Assembly (NCBI RefSeq): GCF_001730525.1
Contig: NZ_MDFN01000020.1
Coordinates: 32,824-96,823 of the forward strand
DNA length: 64,000 nucleotides
Reading direction: 5' to 3'
From: Arcticibacter eurypsychrophilus
GTDB taxonomy: Bacteria > Bacteroidota > Bacteroidia > Sphingobacteriales > Sphingobacteriaceae
Part shown: positions 1 to 8,386 of the stretch, piece after piece
Numbering within the stretch: position 1 is the first letter of the stretch
Layout of the letters: every line of letters starts with the position of its first letter
Translations under genes and position numbers: made by a program
Notes under the pieces: model-generated
The model's input: the letters and a program-made list of their open reading frames with translations, nothing else
Databases searched by the model: none
What the model was told of the DNA's origin: nothing

Positions 1-25
1 ATATCTATTAAACAATTTATTTTTT

Positions 26-439
26 ATGAAAAATGCAATCAAATACGGCATCATTATAGGTCTCCTCAGTGGATCATGGATCTTTTTGCTGCATGTCATA
101 GGAGTTTATGGGCAGCAAACGGAAATATCCGATAAGATCTCCTGGCTCGAATACGTATCGGTTATCATTCCATTTTTAGGGCTGTATTTAGGTATTAAAA
201 ATTTCCGCGACAACTACAATGGGGGAAGACTGGAATTTTTTGAAGGCATTTTTGAAGGATTCAAAATCATGCTTGTTGGCGGTATTATTGCTTCATTTTG
301 CATGACCGTTTACGTACAGTTTGTCGCGCCGCAACTCGGAACCGATATCATGGGAAGAATTGGAGGAGCAGGAGTTGTTGGTGTTTTGTTTACCTTAGCT
401 GTGTCGTTGATGCTCATGAATAAACAACAAACATTATAA
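26..439 (+). CDS. DUF4199 domain membrane protein
   Basis: This is a 137-residue integral membrane protein of the DUF4199 type, common in Bacteroidota and of unknown function. Four hydrophobic stretches are visible: near residues 7-27, 45-57, 80-100 and 114-132. The glycine-rich first helix followed by a short loop is typical of the family. It begins a run of small membrane-protein genes on the plus strand, and the next gene starts one base after its stop, so they are probably co-transcribed. The family call rests on overall pattern; no catalytic residues are known or visible. Confidence 0.75.
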   Translation: MKNAIKYGIIIGLLSGSWIFLLHVIGVYGQQTEISDKISWLEYVSVIIPFLGLYLGIKNFRDNYNGGRLEFFEGIFEGFKIMLVGGIIASFCMTVYVQFVAPQLGTDIMGRIGGAGVVGVLFTLAVSLMLMNKQQTL

Positions 440-440
440 A

Positions 441-740
441 TTGAAACCTTACGGTCATCTTTTTGAAATAACAGCTTGGGTTACTGCTCTTGGCTTGCTT
501 GCGGTACTTAATCTCGTAGAGCATCCTCACTTTTCATTGTGCCCTTTAGCGAATCTGGGACTAACATGGTGTCCCGGTTGCGGTTTAGGTCGATCCATAG
601 CTTCCATTCTACATGGAAATCTTTCACAATCATTTCATTACCATTGGTTTGGGATACCGGGTCTTCTTATTTTAATCTCACGTATTTCTTCGTTGGGAAC
701 GAAAATAAAAGTATATTACCACCCTAAATCAAGATTATGA
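441..740 (+). CDS. DUF2752 small membrane protein
   Basis: This 99-residue protein fits DUF2752. It has a cysteine-rich centre, with the pattern CPLAN followed by TWCPGCGLGR near residues 33-52, between two hydrophobic segments (about 10-25 and 69-82). The CPxCGxxR-like loop is the family hallmark, and the function is unknown. The start is a TTG one base after the DUF4199 stop; no ATG occurs upstream in frame. The stop overlaps the start of the TM2 gene in an ATGA junction, so translation is likely coupled. Confidence 0.75.
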   Translation: MKPYGHLFEITAWVTALGLLAVLNLVEHPHFSLCPLANLGLTWCPGCGLGRSIASILHGNLSQSFHYHWFGIPGLLILISRISSLGTKIKVYYHPKSRL

Positions 741-1102
741 ACATTCAAAACATGCTTTACGGAATAAATGGTATAACTCCCGAAGAATACCAGTTTTTAC
801 TAGAAATTATTAAAGATATGGATGAAGAAAAGGCGCAGCGATTTGTCATGTTTTACTCTGGAAAACGTCAGAGCGCCGACAATCTCCTCATCTTTACCCT
901 CCTTGGGTTTATTGGATTGGCAGGTGTTCAGCGATTTATAACCCGGCAAATTGGAATGGGAATCTTATATTTCTTTACCGCAGGATTGTGTTTCATAGGA
1001 ACCATTGTCGATTTGATCAATTATAAAAGTATGGCTAATGATTTTAACCGGACAGTAGCTTTCGAATGTGCTCAAATGGTGAACATGACGTATAAAGGTT
1101 AA
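737..1102 (+). CDS. TM2 domain-containing protein
   Basis: This is a 121-residue membrane protein with a C-terminal TM2 domain. After a charged N-terminal half come two hydrophobic helices (about residues 50-65 and 75-93). They are joined by a short GVQRFITRQIGMG loop that matches the TM2 signature of G, R/H-F and G-x-G. The C-terminus continues with an aspartate-bearing helix (about 94-98). TM2 proteins are widespread and have no firm biochemical role in bacteria. The gene overlaps DUF2752 by four bases and ends the small operon. Confidence 0.8.
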   Translation: MNIQNMLYGINGITPEEYQFLLEIIKDMDEEKAQRFVMFYSGKRQSADNLLIFTLLGFIGLAGVQRFITRQIGMGILYFFTAGLCFIGTIVDLINYKSMANDFNRTVAFECAQMVNMTYKG

Positions 1103-1140
1103 TAGGCAAACCGTTAGCAATCCAATCTGTTTAATTTGTG

Positions 1141-1148
1141 TACTTTTG
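1141..1148 (+). promoter_or_regulatory. Putative Bacteroidota -7 box
   Basis: TACTTTTG matches the Bacteroidota -7 consensus TAnnTTTG and lies 28 bases before the ATG at 1177. No TTG is seen at the expected -33 spacing, so this rests on the -7 box and position alone. Confidence 0.4.
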
Positions 1149-1176
1149 CCCCCTTATATATCGATAAATCAAAAAC

Positions 1177-1668
1177 ATGGCTCCAATAATCATAGCCGCT
1201 TTAGTCAGCCTGCTCATCACAGGTTTTTTTTGTTACTCCATTACAAAAGTTCTTGATCATATTGCGGAGGAAAACAGATCCATTCAACCCAAAATGATTT
1301 GGCTCTTACTTATTCCTGGTTTCAATTGGATCTGGAATTTTGTTGTAGCTACTAAATTAAGCCTATCTATAAAAAAGGAAATGGAAGCCAGAGACTTTGA
1401 CGTATCGGGTAAACCCACGTTTATGCAGGGAATCCTATATGCCATTATATCTGTAATATCAGTCATCCCTTCCATTATGATCAGGTTATCAGCTAAAACA
1501 CCCGAAGAATTGATCAATGCGACGAAAGCAATACCAGAGAATTTATCCATCGTTATTGAGGTCATCGGCATCATACAAATCATCCTTTTTATAACCTATT
1601 GGTCCAAGATCAGCTGGTATAAAAATATTTTGGAGAATGATGAAAAAAAGCCAAATGAAAATAATTGA
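1177..1668 (+). CDS. Hypothetical four-helix membrane protein
   Basis: This 163-residue protein has no family I can name with confidence. It has hydrophobic segments at about residues 3-22, 43-60, 86-102 and 124-142 and a charged, lysine-rich C-terminus. The loop between the second and third helices is charged and probably cytoplasmic. The general plan resembles small Bacteroidota membrane proteins beside housekeeping genes. Its last 14 bases overlap the Nif3-like gene even if that gene starts at its later ATG (1655), which suggests co-transcription. No function is assigned. Confidence 0.7.
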   Translation: MAPIIIAALVSLLITGFFCYSITKVLDHIAEENRSIQPKMIWLLLIPGFNWIWNFVVATKLSLSIKKEMEARDFDVSGKPTFMQGILYAIISVISVIPSIMIRLSAKTPEELINATKAIPENLSIVIEVIGIIQIILFITYWSKISWYKNILENDEKKPNENN

Positions 1669-2752
1669 GTTAACCACTTTTCTTGAAACATTAGCCCCCC
1701 TGTCCTTGCAGGAGGATTATGATAACTCCGGATTGATCGTTGGCGAACCCGATGCAACGATTACTGCTGCGATGATTTCATTGGATTGCACCGAAGCCGT
1801 TATTGACGAAGCTATTGCAAAAGGATGCAACTTCGTTATATCCCACCACCCCATCGTGTTCAAAGGCTTAAAAAAATTCAATAAAAAAAATTATGTAGAG
1901 CGTGCGGTGATGAAAGCGATCAAGTTTGATATTGCCCTATATGCCATTCATACCAATCTGGATCACGTATTAGAAGGTGTCAATGCTAAAATTTGTGCCA
2001 AATTAGGTATCAAACAGTACCGCATTCTATCCCCACGAAAAAATACCCTTAAAAAACTCGTCACCTTCTGCCCCATTCAACAGGCAGACCAGGTACGGGC
2101 AGCCATTCTTCAGGCAGGAGCAGGCTCAATAGGAAATTATTCCGACTGCAGCTTCAGTACACCAGGCACCGGCACATTCAAAGCATCAGAAAATGCAAAC
2201 CCTTTTGTCGGAGAAAGAGGCGAATTGCACCGGGAAGATGAACTGCGCATCGAAATCATTTACCCTGAATTCCTGGAACGCAACATATTGATCGCTTTAT
2301 TACAAGCCCATCCTTACGAAGAGGTTGCTTACGATTTGTATCCTTTAAGCAATTCCTATCAGCAAGCCGGAGCAGGAATGATCGGAACACTCGACAAACC
2401 GATAAACGAAATGGAATTTCTTCGCTTTGTAAAAGGAACCCTGAATGCAAAAGTAATTCGTCATACTGCGCTAAGAGGTAAAAATGTGCAAAGGGTTGCT
2501 GTTTGTGGAGGTACTGGAAGCTTTCTTTTGCCGGCTGCAATTGCTGCCGGAGCGGATGTATTCGTTACTGCAGATTTTAAATATCATGAGTTTTTTGACG
2601 CCGAAGGTAAAATTGTCATTTCAGACGTGGGACATTTTGAAACAGAGCAATTTACACAGGAATTGTTATTTGAAAATATTCAGAAAAAATTTCCTAACTT
2701 TGCAATCCATTTAACATCAATAGACACAAACCCCATAAAATACATATTTTAA
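1655..2752 (+). CDS. Nif3-like dinuclear metal center protein
   Basis: This is a Nif3/YbgI/YqfO family protein of 365 residues. Family members form hexamers with a dinuclear metal site; the cellular role is debated (GTP cyclohydrolase 1 type 2-like). The metal-binding pattern is visible: SHHPIVFKG and HTNLDH in the N-terminal part, and TADFKYHEF and DVGHFETE near the C-terminus. About 110 residues between the two halves match the PII-like insertion of the long YqfO form. I chose ATG 1655 because the family usually begins MKI-E-L; ATG 1637 is also in frame. The stop overlaps the next start (TAATG). Confidence 0.9.
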   Translation: MKIIELTTFLETLAPLSLQEDYDNSGLIVGEPDATITAAMISLDCTEAVIDEAIAKGCNFVISHHPIVFKGLKKFNKKNYVERAVMKAIKFDIALYAIHTNLDHVLEGVNAKICAKLGIKQYRILSPRKNTLKKLVTFCPIQQADQVRAAILQAGAGSIGNYSDCSFSTPGTGTFKASENANPFVGERGELHREDELRIEIIYPEFLERNILIALLQAHPYEEVAYDLYPLSNSYQQAGAGMIGTLDKPINEMEFLRFVKGTLNAKVIRHTALRGKNVQRVAVCGGTGSFLLPAAIAAGADVFVTADFKYHEFFDAEGKIVISDVGHFETEQFTQELLFENIQKKFPNFAIHLTSIDTNPIKYIF

Positions 2753-3513
2753 TGGAACAAACCGTAGAACAGAAGCTTAAGGCTTTATACGAACTGCAAA
2801 CAATTCACACAAAGATTGATAAGATCAGACAAGTAAGAGGTGAACTTCCTATGGAAGTTTCTGATCTTGAAGATGAAGTTGCCGGTCTTGAAACGCGTAT
2901 ACAAAAAATCAAAGCTGATCTTGATGATCTGGAAGATTCTATCATCTCCCGGAAAAACATGATTAAAGATGCTCTTGCTAATACCAAGAGATACGAAAGT
3001 CAGCTAAACGAAGTAAAAAACAATCGTGAGTATGACGCTATTTCTAAAGAAATAGAGATCCAGGGACTTGATGTACAGGTTAGTGAGAAAAAAATAAAGG
3101 AATTTACCTTTGAAATATCCAACAAGACCCAGGTGTATGATAAAGCACTTTTTGATCTTGAAGAACGTAAAAAGGACCTTGAAGTTAAAAATTCAGAACT
3201 GGAAAACATCAAATCTGAAACGCAGAAAGAAGAGCAAGAACTTACCGTTGTTGCCGATGAAGCTGAATTAACCATTGATGCAAGATTATTAACTGCTTAC
3301 AAACGTCTGCGCGGAAACGCTAAGAATGGTTTAGCGGTAGTAACCATTCAACGTGATTCATGTTCAGGTTGTTTCAACCAGATCCCTCCTCAACGTCAGT
3401 TGGATATCCGTCAGCATAAGAAAATTATCGTATGTGAGCATTGCGGAAGAATCCTGGTTGATGAAGCTTTAAGTGGTGAGCATCCGGTTGAAGAAGAAGA
3501 GTTGTATTCTTAA
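2752..3513 (+). CDS. C4-type zinc ribbon coiled-coil protein
   Basis: This 253-residue protein has a long N-terminal helical coiled coil (about residues 5-180, very rich in E, K, D and L). A C-terminal zinc ribbon follows, with two cysteine pairs, CSGC and CEHC, about 20 residues apart near 205-230. This is the C4-type zinc-ribbon family (DUF164/zf-RING_7, also called CdsZ in other phyla), proposed to bind nucleic acid or to act in regulation. It is translationally coupled to the Nif3-like gene by a one-base overlap; this pair is conserved in many bacteria. A strong terminator follows. Confidence 0.9.
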   Translation: MEQTVEQKLKALYELQTIHTKIDKIRQVRGELPMEVSDLEDEVAGLETRIQKIKADLDDLEDSIISRKNMIKDALANTKRYESQLNEVKNNREYDAISKEIEIQGLDVQVSEKKIKEFTFEISNKTQVYDKALFDLEERKKDLEVKNSELENIKSETQKEEQELTVVADEAELTIDARLLTAYKRLRGNAKNGLAVVTIQRDSCSGCFNQIPPQRQLDIRQHKKIIVCEHCGRILVDEALSGEHPVEEEELYS

Positions 3514-3529
3514 AAAGCATTTTAATAAA

Positions 3530-3576
3530 AAAAAAGAGCCTGTATCATAAATTCATGATCAGGCTCTTTTTTTTTA
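3530..3576. terminator. Bidirectional intrinsic terminator
   Basis: A hairpin with AGAGCCTG / CAGGCTCT arms, extended by ATCAT/ATGAT inside, is flanked by an A-run on the left and a T-run on the right. It can therefore stop transcription from both sides. It sits between the convergent zinc-ribbon gene and the AbiEii-like gene. Confidence 0.9.
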
Positions 3577-3592
3577 TTAATCAAACATACCA

Positions 3593-4447
3593 TCACTTAA
3601 CTAGTTCCTGGTTCAATGTGCTTATTAGTTTGAAGCTTATTAGTTTGAAGCGTATAATTTTTAAGTCTTTAGGATCTGACGCATACATTTGATCAATTTC
3701 AAAGTCAGTAAACTTCTCTTTTCTCTTATCAAGAATAGAGATGATTTTTTGAGTCAACTCCTGCGATTGATTTAAAATGGGTTTCATTTGCCTCCCCAAC
3801 ATTTTAACAGCCGATAGCAACGGAATAAAGTCTTCCTCTATTAAGTCCTCAAATTCATCATCATAAATGGTATCTCCAGCAATATCAAAGTAATTCTCCA
3901 GGATATAATCGAAGTCACCCAAATCCTTTTCGAATCTATAACCATTTTCATGCCCGGATCTTAGTTTCATAATACATAGACCGGGAAGTGTGCAGATCTT
4001 AAAACTGCCATCTGCTAAATCTACAGTTTGCGCATAGTTAAGTACTTCCCTATTTCCAAAAACCGATATAGCCATTGGGGGATTTCCGTCAAGATATACT
4101 TCATTATTGTTTTCTATTCCGCCGAATGGGATTAAGTCAATCATGGTTCCGTCTTTAGAATATAACCGATAAGGCTCATCATCTTTTGTAAACCCCTCTT
4201 CTGCCACCAGGTAATCTTTTAACGTATTAAAATCTTCATAATCATTTATGTATACCGCAAAATCGACATCATTAGTAGTCCGGCGCTCAGGAAGATCATT
4301 CAGATGATTCATCCACATATCTCTGGCGAATGCCCCAATAAGATAAAAATCAATTTCAAATTTTTTGAATGCTGTCTCTAGAGATTCAAAAGTAAAATGC
4401 ATTGCGCCATAGCGCATTTCCTCAAAATTGATCTTTAAGTAGTCCAT
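3593..4447 (-). CDS. AbiEii-like nucleotidyltransferase toxin
   Basis: This 284-residue protein belongs to the nucleotidyltransferase superfamily and is most likely the toxin of an AbiE (type IV) toxin-antitoxin or abortive-infection pair. Near residues 37-70 it has GAFARDMWM followed by TNDVDFAV; this GxxARD and DxD arrangement fits the nucleotide-binding and catalytic aspartates. A further acidic motif, MIDLIPFGG, comes at about 103-111. The C-terminal third is helical and charged. It lies downstream of, and overlaps by 26 bases, an AbiEi-like antitoxin gene, the normal AbiE order. AbiEii toxins are NTases, some of which modify tRNA ends; the target here is unknown. Confidence 0.75.
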   Translation of the reverse strand: MDYLKINFEEMRYGAMHFTFESLETAFKKFEIDFYLIGAFARDMWMNHLNDLPERRTTNDVDFAVYINDYEDFNTLKDYLVAEEGFTKDDEPYRLYSKDGTMIDLIPFGGIENNNEVYLDGNPPMAISVFGNREVLNYAQTVDLADGSFKICTLPGLCIMKLRSGHENGYRFEKDLGDFDYILENYFDIAGDTIYDDEFEDLIEEDFIPLLSAVKMLGRQMKPILNQSQELTQKIISILDKRKEKFTDFEIDQMYASDPKDLKIIRFKLISFKLISTLNQELVK

Positions 4448-5417
4448 CGTATAGTTTTATTGCAGTATCGATATTTCTTGGGTCACCTGTATTGATCAAG
4501 TCAGCATAAATCAATATGGGTGGAACGGTATCTTCAAGTACAGGGTTAAATTTCCAAAACTTCTTAAATAAAGTCAAATTGCCTTTCTGATCAGGTGCAA
4601 GATGATACTTTTTAATAAGATCAACTTTATTGCTACTGCTGTAGAGCGTTAACTTTCCAGGTTTTAGATAACCGGTAAGGAGATTTGCGGCAGGTTCACC
4701 TCCCCATTGTGTTTCTTCTGCTCGAATCGGAAGTTTCTTCCAGTCCTTTTCAAAACCATTGGCAAATTTAAATTGCCCGATTTCAAGAGTTGGTTTAAGT
4801 TTATGGGCGTAAGCCGCAACCCATTCTTCAAGTAATTCTTTCTTTTTTAAAAGCCGGAGTTCCTTCTTATTGTATTGCAGAATATAACCTTGTTTCTTAA
4901 GTGCAGTTATAATCTTAGTTATGTTTCCAATGGCAATACCATAATCTTCTGCCATTTGTCTATAAGTAGTATTTAAATATTTTGGATCATTTAGAAAGTG
5001 AAACACGAGTATCAATCCTGTTTTTGTAAATGCGCTCTCCTTCTTTTGTGCAATTTGAATCTCGTTCTTAAAACCTTCTACTAAAAACATCCAGTCGTTC
5101 TTTTGGATGTTGCAGTTGCCAGCAGCATCCAAATAATTTATTTGCATTGCCCTTAGCTGTGCTCTTATCCCATGATAGATAACTTCTGCAATGATCACAA
5201 ATTCGCCAATCTCCTCCTTTAGCTGCTGAAACTGAACCAAGTTGATATTTTTTACCTCCCTTTTAAAAAGAGTTGGCATTCTATATTTTGTGTCGCCTCT
5301 TATCAGTTCAATTTGCCCATCACATGTTTTATGTTCATTAGTGACATACCACTTTGCCTTGATTCCTGTTTTTTCCTCAAACATTTGCAATACCAGATCA
5401 ATTACACGCTCTTTCAT
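4422..5417 (-). CDS. AbiEi family antitoxin / autorepressor
   Basis: This protein of about 331 residues precedes and overlaps the nucleotidyltransferase gene and resembles Bacteroidota AbiEi-type antitoxins. A winged-helix segment is visible around residues 153-193: a helix before YRQMAEDYGIAIGN, then ITALKKQGYIL and a basic strand. In known AbiE systems AbiEi both neutralises the toxin and represses its own promoter. The ATG at 5417 is preferred because the GTG two codons upstream lies inside the dyad. The large inverted repeat covering 5417-5470 fits autoregulation. It is convergent with the housekeeping zinc-ribbon gene, and the pair looks like a defence cargo insertion. Confidence 0.72.
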   Translation of the reverse strand: MKERVIDLVLQMFEEKTGIKAKWYVTNEHKTCDGQIELIRGDTKYRMPTLFKREVKNINLVQFQQLKEEIGEFVIIAEVIYHGIRAQLRAMQINYLDAAGNCNIQKNDWMFLVEGFKNEIQIAQKKESAFTKTGLILVFHFLNDPKYLNTTYRQMAEDYGIAIGNITKIITALKKQGYILQYNKKELRLLKKKELLEEWVAAYAHKLKPTLEIGQFKFANGFEKDWKKLPIRAEETQWGGEPAANLLTGYLKPGKLTLYSSSNKVDLIKKYHLAPDQKGNLTLFKKFWKFNPVLEDTVPPILIYADLINTGDPRNIDTAIKLYDGLLKDQF

Positions 5418-5470
5418 GTTCACTTTATATTCATGTTCACTTATTTGTGAACACTAATATAAAGTGAACA
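5417..5470 (-). promoter_or_regulatory. Large dyad operator of AbiE pair
   Basis: Two 24-base arms, 5417-5440 and 5447-5470, are inverted repeats with two mismatches and a 6-base spacer. Each arm itself holds two copies of a GTTCACTT-like half-site, giving four half-sites over 54 bases. The inner arm ends at the antitoxin ATG. AbiEi proteins studied elsewhere bind inverted repeats in their own promoter, so this is the probable autorepression site. Confidence 0.75.
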
Positions 5471-5514
5471 AACTAGATTGCCAAATTTTAACTAAAATTT
5501 TATTTTCTAAAACA

Positions 5515-6594
5515 TTACCTTTCCCCAAACATCGAAGTTTGCCTTCCTGAAGCAGGGATAAAATGGCTCAAATCATATCCCGGTAATCCATTGTCAGGCA
5601 TGTACCGCTTAATGGAAAGCTTAAACAGCGCATGTATACTTTCCGCTATCTTCCCATCGCCACGCATTCTGGTATCCCAGCGACTATCATTCAGCTTCCC
5701 GCCATGACACGCAGCAATCATATTCAGCACCTTATTGGCTCGGTCCGGATACGCTTTCTGGATCCAATCCGTAAACACCTCGGCAATCATTCCATTTAGC
5801 CTGATCATAGTAAAAGAAGCAGCTTTAGCGCCTTCTTCTGCAGCACGCTTAATCAAAGCTGGAATCTCATCACTATTTAATCCCGGAACAATGGGCGCAA
5901 CCATCAACCGAACAGGAACCCCTATAGAACTCAAGCTATTAATCACTTTCAACCTGCTATTAGCCGTTACCGTCCGGGGCTCCATCTTTTGTCTTAAACT
6001 CTCATTCAGCGAATTAATAGTAATGGCCACATGCACCAGGTTTAAAGAAGCAAGTTCCTGTAGGATATCAGCATCCCGAACAATCAGATTGTTTTTACTG
6101 ATCAACCCAACCGGATGTTTATACTTCAAAAAAGTCTTCAGAAGTTCCCTTGTAATCCTCAATTTCCGCTCTAAAGGCTGATAACAATCCGTATTACCTG
6201 AAAGCATAATCGGTTCTGGCTGATAACCCGGTTTATTCAAAAAAGTCTCCAGCAAGGCAACCGCATTTCGTTTGACGATAATCTTCCGCTCAAAATCCAG
6301 TCCCGCACTGAAGCCCCAGTATTCATGCGAATTCCGCGCATAACAGTATAAACAGCCATGCTCGCATCCCTGGTACGGATTAATGGAATAATTAAAACCT
6401 ACATCCGGACTCTCCGAACGGCTTACTATCGTTTTCGGAAAAGTCTCAATTAGCTGTGTAGCCGAATTTTCATATAGCTCCTCATCCAAACCTTCAATAT
6501 GTTCCGTCACATACTTTGTTTTCGAAAACCGATTATGTGTATTAATCTGAGCTCCCCTGCCCTTAAAGTAATGATCGTTATTCTCGTGTGACAT
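5515..6594 (-). CDS. PA0069 family radical SAM protein
   Basis: This is a 359-residue radical SAM enzyme. The iron-sulfur cluster motif CEHGCLYC (C-x3-C-x2-C) lies near residue 77, preceded by NPYQG and followed by ARNSHEYWGF. This matches the PA0069/Rv2578c family, related to spore photoproduct lyase-like proteins; the substrate is unknown. Further radical SAM features are the GNTDCYQPLE stretch and the SKNNLIVRD strand. The length is normal for the family. The gene is a single unit on the minus strand; the mla operon reads divergently on the other side. Confidence 0.88.
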   Translation of the reverse strand: MSHENNDHYFKGRGAQINTHNRFSKTKYVTEHIEGLDEELYENSATQLIETFPKTIVSRSESPDVGFNYSINPYQGCEHGCLYCYARNSHEYWGFSAGLDFERKIIVKRNAVALLETFLNKPGYQPEPIMLSGNTDCYQPLERKLRITRELLKTFLKYKHPVGLISKNNLIVRDADILQELASLNLVHVAITINSLNESLRQKMEPRTVTANSRLKVINSLSSIGVPVRLMVAPIVPGLNSDEIPALIKRAAEEGAKAASFTMIRLNGMIAEVFTDWIQKAYPDRANKVLNMIAACHGGKLNDSRWDTRMRGDGKIAESIHALFKLSIKRYMPDNGLPGYDLSHFIPASGRQTSMFGER

Positions 6595-6749
6595 AAATCA
6601 AAAATACTAATATATTTAGTATTTGTAATAATTAAAACATGTTATCACTCATTTTGCATTTATCTAAAACAATTATCCAGTTAAAACATCTTAATATCAA
6701 ATGATATAATAAATCAGCAAATATTGATATAAGCTATTTTATTTTGATT

Positions 6750-6757
6750 TAAGTTTG
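6750..6757 (+). promoter_or_regulatory. Putative -7 box of mla operon
   Basis: TAAGTTTG fits the Bacteroidota -7 consensus TAnnTTTG. It lies in the AT-rich gap between the divergent radical SAM and mlaE genes, 43 bases before the mlaE ATG. The -33 element is not clear. Confidence 0.45.
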
Positions 6758-6800
6758 CGCCAAATACTAATTTCTGAACAAAAGACTATAATAGTCAGGA

Positions 6801-7613
6801 ATGCAGAAATACAGACATTATAGTTCCTCAATGAAGAGATCAGGTAAGTATATTGTATCAAGAAAGATCGATCAGATTTTTATTAATCTGTATGATGTCT
6901 ATAAATTCATCCTACGTTTTTTTAAAGAAGTTCTGTTTCCTCCTTACGAATTCAAAGAAGTTGTGCGGCAATGTTATGAGATCGGCTATAAGTCCCTTCC
7001 CTTAATCACACTTACCGGATTTATTACCGGATTGGTTTTTACCAAGCAATCGCGCCCCTCACTGGCCGATTTTGGAGCAACCTCCTGGCTTCCCAGTCTG
7101 GTTTCAATTGCCATCATAAGAGCATTAGCCCCCCTGGTAACCGCCTTAATTACAGCAGGTAAAGTCGGATCACAAATAGGTGCCGAGTTAGGATCCATGA
7201 ATGTGACCGAACAAATTGACGCCATGGAAGTATCCGGAACCAATCCCTTCAAGTTTCTGGTCGTCACCCGAATGCTCGCCACCACCTTTATGATTCCCTT
7301 GTTAGCCGTTTACACCTGTATCGTCAGTCTGATAGGATCATATATCAATGTAAACCAGAATGAACAAACCAGTTATTCTTCCTTCGTAGTCAGTGCTTTG
7401 CAAAATATATCATTTCTCGATTTATTCTCTTCCATCATCAAAACAACCCTGTTCGGATTCACTATAGGAGCTGTAGGATGTTATCAGGGTTATAATTCAT
7501 CAAAAGGAACAGAAGGCGTAGGAAAAGCCGCCAACTCAGCAGTAGTGGTTTCCATGTTTCTGATCTTTATTGAAGAAATACTTGTTGTGCAGATCGTAAA
7601 CGCCATACGCTAA
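6801..7613 (+). CDS. mlaE: MlaE-type ABC transporter permease
   Basis: This is the permease of an Mla-type phospholipid (lipid asymmetry/MCE) ABC transporter, 270 residues in the inner membrane. The family signature is visible: LTGFITGLVF, then RALAPLVTALITAGKVGSQIGAELG and the EQIDAMEVSG coupling segment. There are about five hydrophobic helices. The N-terminal 40 residues are basic; ATG 6831 is an alternative start. It is the first gene of a compact permease-ATPase-MCE operon, with one-base overlaps between all three genes. The substrate direction (import or export) cannot be told from sequence. Confidence 0.93.
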   Translation: MQKYRHYSSSMKRSGKYIVSRKIDQIFINLYDVYKFILRFFKEVLFPPYEFKEVVRQCYEIGYKSLPLITLTGFITGLVFTKQSRPSLADFGATSWLPSLVSIAIIRALAPLVTALITAGKVGSQIGAELGSMNVTEQIDAMEVSGTNPFKFLVVTRMLATTFMIPLLAVYTCIVSLIGSYINVNQNEQTSYSSFVVSALQNISFLDLFSSIIKTTLFGFTIGAVGCYQGYNSSKGTEGVGKAANSAVVVSMFLIFIEEILVVQIVNAIR

Positions 7614-8386
7614 TGAAGAAACAATCCACACCCATTGATGAAAGTCAGCATCTTATTTCGATCAAAGGATTAAAAAAATCTTTTGGTGATCTGCATATAC
7701 TCCGGGGTATCGACCTCGAGCTGTATAAAGGTGAAAACCTGGTTGTTCTCGGTCGCTCAGGTACAGGAAAATCAGTTTTGATCAAAATTATATCCGGTTT
7801 ACTCAAACCCGATGAAGGAACCGTGCATGTGCTGGGATATGAAGTAGACAAAATTTCCATCAAAGAATTACAGAAGCTCCGTTTGAAGATTGGGTTTTCC
7901 TTTCAGAGCAGTGCCCTATACGACAGTATGACTGTAAAGGAGAACCTGGAATTTCCCTTAGTACGTAATTCAGCCCATCTCACAAAAAAGGAGATTGCTT
8001 TCCAAATTGAAGATGTGCTCGAGGGAGTAGGCCTTTTACAAGCGCTCAATCAAATGCCATCTGAACTTTCCGGAGGACAACGGAAACGGATAGGAATAGC
8101 CCGGACACTCATCATGCGGCCCGAAATCATGTTATATGATGAGCCAACAGCGGGGTTAGATCCAATCACCTGTATTGAAATTAATAAATTGATTAACGAA
8201 GTTCAGGCGCAATATAACACCTCCTCTATTATTATCACTCATGATCTTACCTGTGCGAAATCTACCGGCGATCGTGTCATGATGTTATTGGAAGGACGTT
8301 TTGCCCAAACAGGAACTTTCGAAGAAGTCTTTGCCAGCGAAGATGAGCGGATTCAAACTTTTTATAAATATAATTTTACATCTTAA
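7613..8386 (+). CDS. mlaF: MlaF-type ABC transporter ATPase
   Basis: This is the cytoplasmic ATPase of the Mla-type transporter, 257 residues. The Walker A motif GRSGTGKS lies near residue 46, the ABC signature LSGGQRKRIGIA near 147, Walker B MLYDEPTAGLDP near 167, and the switch histidine in ITHDL near 199. MlaF proteins carry the QRKR rather than the QRQR signature, as here. The start overlaps the mlaE stop as TAATG, and the stop overlaps the mlaD start the same way. It powers lipid movement between the inner and outer membrane. Confidence 0.94.
   Translation: MKKQSTPIDESQHLISIKGLKKSFGDLHILRGIDLELYKGENLVVLGRSGTGKSVLIKIISGLLKPDEGTVHVLGYEVDKISIKELQKLRLKIGFSFQSSALYDSMTVKENLEFPLVRNSAHLTKKEIAFQIEDVLEGVGLLQALNQMPSELSGGQRKRIGIARTLIMRPEIMLYDEPTAGLDPITCIEINKLINEVQAQYNTSSIIITHDLTCAKSTGDRVMMLLEGRFAQTGTFEEVFASEDERIQTFYKYNFTS

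Noticed and set aside
5242..5457. Plus-strand open frame over the AbiEi operator
   Set aside because: It is antisense to the antitoxin start and operator, with no protein-like pattern.
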